Source: Ensifer adhaerens
GTDB taxonomy: Bacteria > Pseudomonadota > Alphaproteobacteria > Rhizobiales > Rhizobiaceae
Length of the DNA stretch: 64,000 nucleotides
Direction: 5' to 3'
Assembly (NCBI RefSeq): GCF_002940685.1
Contig: NZ_PNFP01000001.1
Span: 496,001-560,000, forward strand
Below are positions 55,806 to 62,999 of the stretch, piece by piece. How positions within the stretch are numbered: position 1 is the stretch's first letter; each line of letters starts with the position of its first letter. Position numbers and translations under genes: made by a program. Below the pieces are notes generated by a model that made no database searches, was not told where the DNA came from, and saw nothing but the letters and a program-made list of their open reading frames with translations.

Positions 55806-56519
55806 TCAGTTCGTCGCTTGAAACTGGAGCTCTCCCTTGTTCAGGAAGCAGGTCTTGTCGAAAAGCCGGAGATCCACCGGGTTTGGCAGGCGGATATCGT
55901 GAATGTCGGGAAACGGCTTTCCTGTTGCCTCGTAGGCCCGGTCGATCTGCGAAATGAAGACGAGGATCAGGCCGCGTTCCCGCGCAAAGGACTTGAGGGT
56001 GCGGACCTGCTCGCCAAGCGCGGGGTTCTCGCGCCTCTGGTCGAGGAGCTGGAGATAGTCGACGACAACCAGCGTGCCGCTCGCAGCCGATGCCAGCTTG
56101 CCGACGATGTAGCCGGAACTGATCGCGTCGGAGCAGTCGATCTCGAACAGCGTCGCAAATCGGGCATAGTCCGCTCCAATGGCCGCAAAACGATCGGTCA
56201 CGTCCCTGACGGTATATTCCAGGGTGAAGAAGAAGGCTCGATGCCCCGATCTCATCGCGTCGACGGCAAGCTCGAGGCTTTTCAGCGTCTTGCCTTGACC
56301 GGGCCGGGCACCGAGAAGAACGAGATCTCCGGGCATGAGCCGCGCAAGCAGCGTGGCCTCGGACCCTGCGGCGGCATGACTGGCGGCAAGCAGGCTCCAG
56401 CTCGCTCGGCCCTCGCGCGCGGCGATGCGATCGAGCGCTTCATGCAGCGGAATTCTGAGTTCGCGGGACAGACGCTTTGCTTCGCGCTTCAAATGATAGA
56501 TGGGCGCAGACAACGTCAT
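55806..56519 (-). CDS. Orphan DnaB-like RecA-fold ATPase
   Basis: Protein of 237 residues corresponding to the C-terminal RecA-fold motor of DnaB-type helicases without the N-terminal primase-interaction domain. Walker A is GARPGQGKT (70-78), followed by the DnaB-like FFFTLEYTVRDVTDRF (H1a region), Walker B with LVVVDYLQLLDQR near 150, and ISQIDR in place of motif H3. A 50-residue helical N-terminus (YHLKREAKRLSRELRIPLHEALDRIA) precedes it. It could be a DNA-binding ATPase or KaiC/DnaB-type relic; the role is unknown. Its ATG overlaps the stop of an upstream frame by four bases. Confidence 0.75.
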   Translation of the reverse strand: MTLSAPIYHLKREAKRLSRELRIPLHEALDRIAAREGRASWSLLAASHAAAGSEATLLARLMPGDLVLLGARPGQGKTLKSLELAVDAMRSGHRAFFFTLEYTVRDVTDRFAAIGADYARFATLFEIDCSDAISSGYIVGKLASAASGTLVVVDYLQLLDQRRENPALGEQVRTLKSFARERGLILVFISQIDRAYEATGKPFPDIHDIRLPNPVDLRLFDKTCFLNKGELQFQATN

Positions 56520-57142
56520 CGGTAACCTCCTGATGCGGGCGATCTTCGCAGTCCCTCCTTATGCTCAATGCCCGAACAGTCGGTTCGATGATGAAAATGC
56601 CCCGTATGAAATCTACTTTCCCGATCGGAGGGGGGAGGCGTGGGCGCGCCCGAATCGGAGGATAGCGCAGATGGTCGGAGACGGTAATTGCGCCCGATGA
56701 GAAATTTGTGCCCGGGGGGCGTCTCTTTCCGGTGCCATAGATGCCCTGCCTCGAACACGGCAACAGGGCAGGCAGGAACGTCGCGGAGATCGAGCCGCGC
56801 GCTATGGTGAGTTGGATGTAGATCGTTTGATCGAGTTCGTCGTGATCGGGCACAGCTTTTCTCCCTGGCAGGTTCACCGCCGGTTGGTGTTGTGCGGCCT
56901 GTTGGAAAACGCGCGCCCCGCCTGGCGCTCGGTACCAAGGCTTGTTTCGACGGCGGCCACGTCGCCGGCCGGTGTTCTAAGCAAAACCAGTTGGAAGGAC
57001 CTCTGCCGGTGGCATACCCGAAGCCGCCCCGCTTCTTGCAGCCGGGATGCTCGCAGAGGTGGGTGACAGGGTCGCCTGCGTTGGAGCTTCGCCGAGATTG
57101 GAAAGGTCGGTACAAGGAGCGGTCGGAGAAAATTAGCGCCAA
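56516..57142 (-). CDS. Doubtful zinc-finger frame upstream of the DnaB-like gene
   Basis: The N-terminal third contains a convincing small zinc-binding module, LCEHPGCKKRGGFGYATG then WFCLEHRP (Cys-Cys-Cys-His), of a type common in short rhizobial proteins of about 60-80 residues. The rest (Arg/Ser/Pro-rich) looks like chance open frame, so either the true gene ends early by frameshift or a remnant is fused to noise. The TGA at 56516 overlaps the ATG of the DnaB-like gene (ATGA), which hints that the frame may be real. A GTG at 57067 just before the module is another start. Confidence 0.35.
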   Translation of the reverse strand: MALIFSDRSLYRPFQSRRSSNAGDPVTHLCEHPGCKKRGGFGYATGRGPSNWFCLEHRPATWPPSKQALVPSARRGARFPTGRTTPTGGEPAREKSCARSRRTRSNDLHPTHHSARLDLRDVPACPVAVFEAGHLWHRKETPPGHKFLIGRNYRLRPSALSSDSGAPTPPPSDRESRFHTGHFHHRTDCSGIEHKEGLRRSPASGGYR

Positions 57143-57208
57143 AGGATATATTCAGTATTTAAGAGTTTACTTTAATATATATGGCAGGCATCGCTGGAGG
57201 GTTCGAAA
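57143..57208. other. Short A/T-rich stretch before the polypurine gene
   Basis: This stretch is visibly A/T-rich (TTAAGAGTTTACTTTAATATATATGG near its centre, in two runs) and contains GGAGGG at 57196-57201, a candidate ribosome site. It may hold the promoter of the gene that follows. Confidence 0.4.
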
Positions 57209-57487
57209 CTGGAAAAGGGGCAGAAAAAACGTTCTCTCGCGGAGGACGATAGGCGCGAGTTCCTAATAGCTTGCGGCCGATTCGCGGCATTCACGCCCCC
57301 CACAGTGACAATGCTGCTGTCAACCAGCCTGACGTCCGAGGCAATCGCGAAATCCGGGAGTGGTGGTGGTTCAAAAGGGCGTGGAGACGGGGGTAAGGGC
57401 GACAGAGGGAAGGGGAAAGAGAACGAGAAAGGGAGAGGGAAAGGGGAAGGAAAGGAGAAAGGGAAGGGCAACGCTAGACGCGGATAG
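57209..57487 (+). CDS. Tat-like, Gly/Lys/Glu-rich secreted small protein
   Basis: The frame between stop 57173 and 57487 reads LEKGQKKRSLAEDDRREFLI, then a hydrophobic region (ACGRFAAFTPPTVTMLLSTS), then AIAKSG and a low-complexity Gly/Lys/Glu/Arg tail. RREFLI followed by a hydrophobic stretch resembles a twin-arginine signal, and I recall rhizobial proteins with the RFAxxTPPTVTxLLSTSLTS motif and glycine-rich tails. No ATG or GTG lies at the expected start; CTG 57209, seven bases after GGAGGG, is the best candidate. It could also be a gene that has lost its start codon. GTG 57305 is the first conventional start but would cut off the signal. Confidence 0.5.
   Translation: MEKGQKKRSLAEDDRREFLIACGRFAAFTPPTVTMLLSTSLTSEAIAKSGSGGGSKGRGDGGKGDRGKGKENEKGRGKGEGKEKGKGNARRG
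57359..57475 (+). repeat. Polypurine low-complexity tract
   Basis: About 115 bases are almost entirely G and A on the plus strand, with short GGGAAAG-like units. The tract encodes the Gly/Lys/Glu tail of the gene at 57209-57487. Long purine runs can form triplex DNA and are prone to slippage. Confidence 0.75.
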
Positions 57488-57775
57488 CGCCGGTATGGAC
57501 CCCTTCCTTGCGGGCAGTTGGAACGGCCGTCCGTGGGCGTGATCGGCGGCGCCTGGTGCAGGACAGTCTTTAGATTTATTGGACGGAGCCGAATCTCGCT
57601 GGCGTTATGCCGATATCTCTCATCCGACAGGTTTGGGGAACGAACCGGAACGTGCTGCACTGATTTTGCACGGTTGAGCCATGCAATTCGTGGTTTGTTG
57701 CGCGCATTTACGTCGTTTCACGCAACGGTGGATATCGCTGCGCTGGCTTGATGATCTGATTTCGTTCGAGAAAAC
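57488..57775. other. Gene-free chromosomal flank of the integrated element
   Basis: No gene is recognised between the polypurine gene and the tRNA fragment. This is the chromosomal sequence that would originally have lain downstream of the tRNA-Thr gene. Confidence 0.5.
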
Positions 57776-57822
57776 TGGTGCTGCTAGAGAGATTTGAACT
57801 CTCGGCCTCTCCCTTACCAAGG
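57776..57822 (-). other. tRNA-Thr(GGT) 3' fragment: attachment site (att) of the integrated element
   Basis: Read on the minus strand, these 47 bases are the 3' half of a tRNA: anticodon loop TTGGTAA (anticodon GGT, threonine) with the GGGAG side of its stem, variable region, T arm GAGAG/TTCAAAT/CTCTC, acceptor strand TAGCAGC and the CCA end. The 5' half is missing; the bases to the right bear no tRNA resemblance. This is what remains at one end when a phage or island integrates into a tRNA gene and restores the intact gene at its other end, which must lie beyond the window. The integrase stop is 14 bases away. Confidence 0.85.
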
Positions 57823-57835
57823 TACTCGTCCGAGT

Positions 57836-58879
57836 CTATTTTATGCCTTTCTTTCCAAAGTGATAGCCTTTCCTCTCTTTGTCCTGTGCCGAAACTGAGA
57901 CAATTCGCGTGTTTTTCTTGTCGAATTGCTCGGCCAAGGAGCGCCCGGCTTCCTTGCTGTGGACATACGTCTCCATGAACAGTTTGGCTGATTTCCAGCC
58001 GCCCGCATCCATGACTTTCTTGATGTCTCCAGACACGGCCATTCCGTTCGTCCCGAACGAGTGACGTCCGGCAGAGTGCGTTGTCCTGCGCTCGATGCCC
58101 GCGCGTTTGCATACGGCAGCTATGCGCTTGTTCACGGCTTTCGAGTCCGTGTAGGAGAAGACGGGCTTGCCTTCGCTAATGCCTAGCTCGCTGATCCTGG
58201 CAATAAGCTCGGTGGTGAGGCCGCGCATGGAGTTGTCTTCCGTCTTGGTCTTGACCAGAACGGCTATGCGCTCTCCGAGGTCAACGTCTTCTCCCATGAG
58301 ATTGACTGCCTCAGCCACTCGCGCGCCTGTCTGGTTCATAAACAAAACCAGTGCGGAAAGGTGATAGAGCTTGTCCTTGTCGGATTGCGCAAGAAATTTC
58401 GCCATCCATTCGTCATCTACCGGCTTGTGCTTGGTTGATTTCTTGACCTCAAACATCTTCACTTCGATCGGCGCGCACCATCCTAGGTCATGAGCATGCC
58501 GGATGACAGCGCGCGCCGGCACAATAGCTTGCCGGTTTCGCGTGGCTGCAGACGCCGTAGGGTATAGCGTCAACGCCATTTGGCGGAGTTCACCAGGCTT
58601 GATGCTGGCAACCCTCCGCCCTTTGAAGTGCTTCAAAATCTTGGGAATGAACCTGCCTTCACCGCCTTGCAACAAGTAGGCTTCGGCTGCCTCTTCGAAT
58701 AGCCTTACGGCTTCCTCTCCATACGTATCACGTTTGAAGAGCCGCGCTTGGTAGATGGCAAGCTTTTCTTCGGCTTCCCTCTTGTCGCTAGTGCCAAGGC
58801 TCTCGCGTATGCGCTTTCCTCCGAAGGTGCCAGAGGCATAGTAGATTCCTCCCCGCTCTTTGAGTTTGAGGCCGGGCAT
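57836..58879 (-). CDS. Tyrosine recombinase (phage-type integrase)
   Basis: Site-specific recombinase of 347 residues that inserts and excises the element at the tRNA-Thr site. The N-terminal arm-binding part (GGIYYASGTFGGKRIRESLG) is followed by a SAM-like core-binding domain and the catalytic domain with NQTGARVAEAVNL (first Arg), HSAGRHSFGTNG (His-x-x-Arg) and the tyrosine in FMETYVHSK near residue 313. The gene ends 14 bases from the att fragment, the normal place for an integrase. Its 5' end overlaps the excisionase-like gene by 175 bases in another frame. Confidence 0.93.
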   Translation of the reverse strand: MPGLKLKERGGIYYASGTFGGKRIRESLGTSDKREAEEKLAIYQARLFKRDTYGEEAVRLFEEAAEAYLLQGGEGRFIPKILKHFKGRRVASIKPGELRQMALTLYPTASAATRNRQAIVPARAVIRHAHDLGWCAPIEVKMFEVKKSTKHKPVDDEWMAKFLAQSDKDKLYHLSALVLFMNQTGARVAEAVNLMGEDVDLGERIAVLVKTKTEDNSMRGLTTELIARISELGISEGKPVFSYTDSKAVNKRIAAVCKRAGIERRTTHSAGRHSFGTNGMAVSGDIKKVMDAGGWKSAKLFMETYVHSKEAGRSLAEQFDKKNTRIVSVSAQDKERKGYHFGKKGIK

Positions 58880-59070
58880 GAGATTTTCTCCCTCAGTAAT
58901 GCGATATGTTCGGGGTAGAAGACCTTTTTCGCCCCGCGGCGCTCATAGTGCGGATGCAGCTTGATTGCGTCAATGAGGAAGCGGCGCGAGATACCTAGCA
59001 CAAACGCGGCTCCGTCCATGTCTACGGGCGTGATCTGCTGCGCCCATGCTGGCAATGCTGGTGCTGTCAT
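58705..59070 (-). CDS. Excisionase-like helix-turn-helix protein
   Basis: Protein of 121 residues whose first 62 residues look like a MerR/excisionase-type DNA-binding domain (ITPVDMDGAAFVLGISRRFL then YERRGAKKVFYPEHIALLRE). Such proteins direct excision of integrated elements. The Ser/Lys-rich tail lies in the region that overlaps the integrase start and may be little more than the consequence of a late stop. The ATG overlaps the stop of the preceding 21-codon ORF by four bases. Confidence 0.65.
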   Translation of the reverse strand: MTAPALPAWAQQITPVDMDGAAFVLGISRRFLIDAIKLHPHYERRGAKKVFYPEHIALLREKISCPASNSKSGEESTMPLAPSEESAYARALALATRGKPKKSLPSTKRGSSNVIRMERKP

Positions 59071-59132
59071 ATCAGTTCGTCCAGTTGATCAAGGCACCGA
59101 AGCCGCCGAAGGGGGATAAGCCGTGAGGTCAT
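59067..59132 (-). CDS. 21-residue micro-ORF joined to both neighbours by ATGA
   Basis: ATG 59132 overlaps the TGA of the upstream gene by four bases, and its own TGA (59067-59069) overlaps the ATG of the excisionase-like gene in the same way. The peptide (MTSRLIPLRRLRCLDQLDEL plus I) is basic then amphipathic, with no recognised family. Because it fills exactly the gap in a chain of coupled genes, it is likely translated, perhaps only to pass ribosomes to the excisionase gene. Confidence 0.5.
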   Translation of the reverse strand: MTSRLIPLRRLRCLDQLDELI

Positions 59133-59491
59133 GGGCGATCCTTCAATGCCTTGAGGATCGCGACACAGAGAGCCGCGGCGGCCGATGCGTCAGTCTCTCC
59201 TTGCCCTATCGGCTCTTCGAAAAACATCAGCGCGGCGCCATAGAGCGGTTCGTCCGTGCGCGTCTTCCCCTTGGCTACGTGATACCAAGCGCCAGGTAGT
59301 ACCTTATCCGCGAGCGCGATGGCCGCATCCAGCGAAGAGGTGAGATTTGCGGGCGTGTGCTTCTGGTAGTCGAATGACCACCAGTCCCTATGCGTCCATT
59401 GACCAAGGGCGATCATGATATCCGTATCGAGGCGAGCGTCTGGGCCCGTCGCCTTCTCCAAGCGCGAAATGAGTTCGTCGAGTTCCGTCAT
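59129..59491 (-). CDS. Phage ABA-sandwich-domain-like protein
   Basis: Small phage-type protein of 120 residues. The start MTELDELISRLEKATGPDAR, central SSLDAAIALADKVLPG and W-containing segment, and the closing ASAAAALCVAILKAL are typical of the phage ABA sandwich proteins found in early regions of many proteobacterial prophages; their role is unknown. Both ends take part in ATGA overlaps, at 59488-59491 with the upstream gene and at 59129-59132 with the micro-ORF. Confidence 0.7.
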   Translation of the reverse strand: MTELDELISRLEKATGPDARLDTDIMIALGQWTHRDWWSFDYQKHTPANLTSSLDAAIALADKVLPGAWYHVAKGKTRTDEPLYGAALMFFEEPIGQGETDASAAAALCVAILKALKDRP

Positions 59492-59664
59492 TCCTCGCCT
59501 CCTCGATCCTGGCGGGCTGGCCTAAGCACGCGAACTCCCGCTTGCTCTGCCAGTATGTCTTCCATGCGCGGCTTCAACTTCGCCGGTATGCGCAATCCAG
59601 AGAAGGCGGCGCGTATCTTGGCATTGGTCTCCTCGGCCGATTTCTTCGTTTCAGCGTCGGTCAT
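59488..59664 (-). CDS. Small charged phage protein
   Basis: Protein of 58 residues (MTDAETKKSAEETNAKIRAA start) that is helical and highly charged, with a proline-basic middle (LRIPAKLKPRMEDILAEQ). No family is recognised. ATG 59664 overlaps the upstream stop (59661-59663) and its own stop overlaps the next ATG, both by ATGA. A longer frame from 59733 is rejected because it would overlap the neighbour. Confidence 0.6.
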   Translation of the reverse strand: MTDAETKKSAEETNAKIRAAFSGLRIPAKLKPRMEDILAEQAGVRVLRPARQDRGGEE

Positions 59665-59834
59665 GGCGCGAGGTCCTTCCACGTCGGCATCTTTGCTTGC
59701 AGGTTGGACTTGTGCGGCTCGGGGCAGACCCACCAGCCGAAGTCAGAAAGCCGCTTGAACAGCCACCAGCGGAACGGGGCGAGAGTCAAGGTGTCACTGA
59801 CGCCTTGACGGAATGCGGTTCGGTCGAGTCTCAT
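59661..59834 (-). CDS. Small Trp-rich phage protein
   Basis: Protein of 57 residues beginning MRLDRTAFRQGVSDTLTLAP, with a tryptophan-rich middle (FRWWLFKRLSDFGWWVCPEP) and ending MPTWKDLAP. No family is recognised. The ATG at 59834 overlaps the upstream TGA and its own TGA overlaps the next ATG (ATGA at both ends), which makes it very likely a real gene although it is short. Confidence 0.62.
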   Translation of the reverse strand: MRLDRTAFRQGVSDTLTLAPFRWWLFKRLSDFGWWVCPEPHKSNLQAKMPTWKDLAP

Positions 59835-60190
59835 GTCCGCGTCTCCTCGGCTTTGGCGCGGAGGGCTTGGACGATGAGAAGCTGCAGGCTGACGGCTGTC
59901 TCACCACGACTGTTTATGGCGTAGGCAGTCAGAGAAGCCTCCCTGAAAGCACCCGCCCGCGCTTCGGCAAGCTGCCTCCTCACTGCCATCAACTCGTCAT
60001 GCAGGGTGCCGGCGGCTTCAAGGTTCCCGACGCGGCGCTCTTTGAGTTCGTCCAGCTCCCGCCGCATACGGTCTAGTTCGGCGTCCTGCTGAGAGATGCG
60101 GTCTGCTGCCTCACCGCATATGCGGCTGCCTAGAAAGCGTTGCTGACTATTCCAGTCGGCGTCGAGCAGGCGTTTGACAAGATCACTCAT
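59831..60190 (-). CDS. Coiled-coil phage protein
   Basis: Protein of 119 residues. After a start MSDLVKRLLDADWNSQQRFL and an ICGEAADRI segment it forms a long coiled coil (about residues 33-80, QQDAELDRMRRELDELKERR). The opening resembles small phage proteins of the type often annotated as Eae/Ead-like or with EAADRIEELEA motifs, which have no known function. It is joined to both neighbours by ATGA overlaps. Confidence 0.6.
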   Translation of the reverse strand: MSDLVKRLLDADWNSQQRFLGSRICGEAADRISQQDAELDRMRRELDELKERRVGNLEAAGTLHDELMAVRRQLAEARAGAFREASLTAYAINSRGETAVSLQLLIVQALRAKAEETRT

Positions 60191-60672
60191 GGCTTGGCTC
60201 TCCCTGCTTCAGGCAGCCAAAACCAGTTGGTGCCGTTATGGATCATCCCAATTGTCGATGGAGCCACGCCGTAGCGTTTTGCTAGCGATGTCTGCGGGAT
60301 CTTGCCTTTCAGCCTGAGAATTTCCCTGGCTTGCTGCTCCGTGAGCTTCGCCGTCCCGGACCTTTCGCCGCGGCTATGCGTGCCGTGTGCCAGCCGATCC
60401 GACTGGTTCCCGGATGGCGTTTTCCACAAAAGATGATGCGGATTTACGCAACCTTTGTCTCCTTTGCCGCATGAATGGGAAGCTTGAGAATTTGCCGACG
60501 GCGGTTCACCATGGACGAGAAGGCAAATATAGCGATGGGCACCAAACCATTTCTCTCCGTCTTTTATTTTCCCATAGCCGTCGGTTAGGCTGAACGGCCA
60601 CATCAAGCACTCGTCCCCTTCGTGGGCTAGAGCAACCTCGTGAACAAAACGGATCGTAGGGGCTGCTGTCAT
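60187..60672 (-). CDS. HNH endonuclease with C-terminal helix-turn-helix
   Basis: Protein of 161 residues of the HNH_3/phage homing-endonuclease type. The HNH motif lies at about 84-104 (HSCGKGDKGCVNPHHLLW), with the preceding AHRYICLLVHGEPP typical of the group. The C-terminus carries a resolvase-like helix-turn-helix (LTEQQAREILRLKGKIPQTS then RYGVAPSTIGMI), as in group I intron/phage free-standing nucleases. It probably nicks or cuts DNA at a specific site and may be a selfish gene in the element. ATG 60672 overlaps the upstream stop. Confidence 0.8.
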   Translation of the reverse strand: MTAAPTIRFVHEVALAHEGDECLMWPFSLTDGYGKIKDGEKWFGAHRYICLLVHGEPPSANSQASHSCGKGDKGCVNPHHLLWKTPSGNQSDRLAHGTHSRGERSGTAKLTEQQAREILRLKGKIPQTSLAKRYGVAPSTIGMIHNGTNWFWLPEAGRAKP

Positions 60673-61151
60673 TTCGATCCTCCAAGGGCTGGTGGAGCGG
60701 GCATAGGCATCCAAGCATCTGGAAGTTCGCCGAGGTCACGGCCGATCGCGTGCCCGAACGTCATCCAACGCCGTCCGGTCCCCATGTTCACCAGCATCCC
60801 GGCATACACGCCGTTGTTGCCATAGTAGTCGAGGCCGGGAATACGGATCAGGATCGAGGCGTTTTCAGGCGCTGTCTCGATCGGCTGCCAGCCATCGGGC
60901 GCTGAAGGGGCGGCGTACAGGGGCTCGCAAACGTAGACATCATCGCGCGCGAACAGGCTGTATCCCCAAGGGCTATTCTCCCTGAGCTTCCAGCGGTACG
61001 CCACCGGCTCCCCCACTACCGCCTCTGCTGGCACGGAGAGGGCGGCCGTGACAATGCGAATAACAGACGCCTTAGCTTGATCTTCGGTCAGGTAAACGCC
61101 TTCCAAATAGGCGTCAAATGCAGCCTCGATCTGGGTCGGTGTTGGCTTCAT
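60669..61151 (-). CDS. DUF551-like phage protein
   Basis: Protein of 160 residues. The first 45 residues are helical (IEAAFDAYLEGVYLTEDQAK), a middle segment reads EPLYAAPSAP, and the C-terminal part WQPIETAPENASILIRIPGL to AWMPMPAPPA is the DUF551-type domain found in many phage early genes, which starts with a W-x-P-I-x-x-A-P motif and ends with a W-x-P-x-P motif. The function is unknown. ATGA overlaps join it to both neighbours. Confidence 0.75.
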   Translation of the reverse strand: MKPTPTQIEAAFDAYLEGVYLTEDQAKASVIRIVTAALSVPAEAVVGEPVAYRWKLRENSPWGYSLFARDDVYVCEPLYAAPSAPDGWQPIETAPENASILIRIPGLDYYGNNGVYAGMLVNMGTGRRWMTFGHAIGRDLGELPDAWMPMPAPPALGGSK

Positions 61152-61528
61152 TGGCGGGGCTCTCCAACAGGAACGATATCAAGCTGATAACCGGCTCCGT
61201 CGCAGCGGTTTTTGCACCACCAAAGCGGCTCAAGTGTATCAACATCTGTGCCGAGCATTCCCACCATGGCCGATTGCCGTGCTGGTCGATAAGCCCTGAC
61301 CATTTCGGAGCTGAGGTAATGGTCGCGGCAGTGACGGCAAAGGACTTGGACTGACGCGGTAGGAGGTCCGAAGCCATCGTCTTCATGGTCTCCGACGTCG
61401 CCGAAGTGCTCGATAGCCAGGGCTTCAAGCTCGGCGTCCAACCCATCCAGAGCATTATCTGTCTGAACGGAATCGCATTTCAAAGATTCGCGGTGCAGTG
61501 CGCGAAATGCCTTGCGGAACGGGTGCAT
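61148..61528 (-). CDS. Small Cys-rich (putative zinc-binding) phage protein
   Basis: Protein of 126 residues starting at ATG 61528 after a purine-rich GGGGGAGAGA ribosome site. An acidic helical part (LDGLDAELEALAIEHFGD) is followed by CRHCRDHYLSSEMVRAYRP and WWCKNRCDGAGYQ, two Cys pairs that probably bind zinc. No named family is recognised. An in-frame extension to 61747 is rejected, since it overlaps the upstream gene over most of its length. Its TGA overlaps the DUF551-like start. Confidence 0.62.
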   Translation of the reverse strand: MHPFRKAFRALHRESLKCDSVQTDNALDGLDAELEALAIEHFGDVGDHEDDGFGPPTASVQVLCRHCRDHYLSSEMVRAYRPARQSAMVGMLGTDVDTLEPLWWCKNRCDGAGYQLDIVPVGEPRQ

Positions 61529-61529
61529 G

Positions 61530-61781
61530 CTATCTCTCCCCCTCCCTGCTGGTGGACTGGGAAGCGGAGAGGTCGGAGCGGCGGGAAGCACGAAAACTGG
61601 AAAGAGCCTCAATGGCACCGTCGCGGCAGCCTCGGCACATGTCTTTCCATTCGAAAACGGCGTCCATCGCCCATTCGCCTTCAAAGTGAGCCATGACCTT
61701 TCCTTTGGAGGCGGGTTTCTGCTCACCAAGGTTCGTGCCGCAGACATCGCACGTGTAGTGGATAGAGGTATGTTCAGCCAT
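61530..61781 (-). CDS. Small zinc-ribbon-like phage protein
   Basis: Protein of 83 residues with two Cys pairs (YTCDVCG near residue 12 and MCRGCRDG near 48) and an aromatic strand between (VMAHFEGEWAMDAVFEWK), the look of a small zinc ribbon. No function is known. ATG 61781 overlaps the preceding gene by eight bases, and its TAG stop is one base from the next ATG. Confidence 0.62.
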   Translation of the reverse strand: MAEHTSIHYTCDVCGTNLGEQKPASKGKVMAHFEGEWAMDAVFEWKDMCRGCRDGAIEALSSFRASRRSDLSASQSTSREGER

Positions 61782-62628
61782 GTGCGTGCGCTCCAGCTTT
61801 AATGACGAGTTCACACAGGCCGTCGTCGCGCTTTCGCCACTCACCTGCGTTGATTGACTGGCCGGCTGCGTTCTCTACTTCGATGAAGCGAGGCCCGTCA
61901 GGCGACGGAAATCCATCGAAAACGATGTGGTAATCGACCGGCTCCGCGACGTGTGCGCTTTTGTAAAGCGGCTCGATGATACGTCGCTCATTCGCGTCAG
62001 GCTCACCTTCGGTGACAATCCATGAGCCACAGTCTTTCCATTTCCACCGCCACGCAACAGCCTGAAACTCCTGCCCCTCCAGCGCCTTCGTGGTGATTTC
62101 CTGAAGGGCTCGGCTGGCAATCGTGCACAGGCCGACGCAAACGCATTTGTCGCCGAGCGAGCACCCAAGCGGGCCGATTTCACGGTCGAAGCCCATATCG
62201 TGCGGGCAACGGGTATCGCAGATCTTCTCCAGCGCCGATGTTGCTGCCTTCAGCTTGTATTCAAGGGCAGCAACCGCCTCCACCTCCTGCCCGCCGTCCT
62301 TGCCGGGGGAGGAGGGAGTGACGAGATCGATAATGGCCTCAACGAAATTCTTGGCCGAAAGCGTGGCGACCGTATATTCCGCTTGCGGGAACAGGGGCGG
62401 GTGCTTGTCGCGCGTCATTTCCTCGGCCACTTTTGACGGAAGATGCTGCCAGATCAGCTTTGCGATCTGTTCTTCGTCCAGCGCCTTCCCCTCTCCTGCA
62501 ATGGGGAGGGTGGATAGGGCGGCTTCGAGGGCCTTAGCGATATCGCCACCGCAGCTTTCCATCTTCGACACTGCGTTAACCGGCCAAAATGCCAAGGCAA
62601 AGGCCTCGATTGCTTCTTCGGTGATCAT
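61774..62628 (-). CDS. Phage hypothetical protein with Cys-rich centre
   Basis: Protein of 284 residues. The N-terminal part (MITEEAIEAFALAFWPVNAV) is helical. The centre contains a cysteine cluster (ICDTRCPHDMGFD, then GCSLGDKCVCVGLC), possibly a metal site, and the C-terminal part includes RIIEPLYKSA followed by a beta-rich region. The EPLY-type motif recurs in the DUF551-like neighbour, which suggests related phage modules. No named family is recognised. ATG 62628 overlaps the upstream stop (ATGA). Confidence 0.6.
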   Translation of the reverse strand: MITEEAIEAFALAFWPVNAVSKMESCGGDIAKALEAALSTLPIAGEGKALDEEQIAKLIWQHLPSKVAEEMTRDKHPPLFPQAEYTVATLSAKNFVEAIIDLVTPSSPGKDGGQEVEAVAALEYKLKAATSALEKICDTRCPHDMGFDREIGPLGCSLGDKCVCVGLCTIASRALQEITTKALEGQEFQAVAWRWKWKDCGSWIVTEGEPDANERRIIEPLYKSAHVAEPVDYHIVFDGFPSPDGPRFIEVENAAGQSINAGEWRKRDDGLCELVIKAGAHAHG

Positions 62629-62999
62629 GCGTCAATCCTCTCGTACCGGCCCGTAGACCAGTTGAATTTGGTGTTGGCAGGCTTCTGGAAGCCGCGGCCC
62701 TTGCTCTTGATGCCGAGGTGCTTGTCCTGCATGCGCACCGTTTTCGCGGCCATGGGAATGTCGTGCTTGGCTGTCTTCCAACGGTGGCAGCGGATGCAGA
62801 CGGCGGCGCAATTCTCCAGGCTGTCATCCTTGGAATTCGCGTCCAAAACGATGTGGTCGAACTCGACGCCGAAGCCGAGAGGCGAGCTGCAGCGCTGGCC
62901 GCGTTCAAGGCCATACATCTTGCCTACGGCCTCGCACTTCATCTTCGAACGTTTCAGAGCCTCGCGCTTCGTCTTCTTCGAGAATTCGGCTCTGGACAT
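62625..62999 (-). CDS. HNH endonuclease
   Basis: Protein of 124 residues with a compact HNH fold: CSSPLGFGVEFDHIVLDANS (His of the DH pair), then NCAAVCIRCHRWKTAKHD. The basic ends (SKKTKREALKRSKMKCEA and KSKGRGFQKP) would contact DNA. HNH proteins in early phage regions serve in packaging, recombination or as selfish nucleases; which applies here is unknown. ATG 62999 follows GAGGAAG and overlaps the upstream stop by one base. A frame running back to 63284 is rejected as overlap. Confidence 0.8.
   Translation of the reverse strand: MSRAEFSKKTKREALKRSKMKCEAVGKMYGLERGQRCSSPLGFGVEFDHIVLDANSKDDSLENCAAVCIRCHRWKTAKHDIPMAAKTVRMQDKHLGIKSKGRGFQKPANTKFNWSTGRYERIDA

Noticed and set aside
57172-57660. 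162-codon minus-strand frame opposite the polypurine tract
   Set aside because: Its Phe/Pro/Ser-rich composition simply reflects the complementary polypyrimidine strand.
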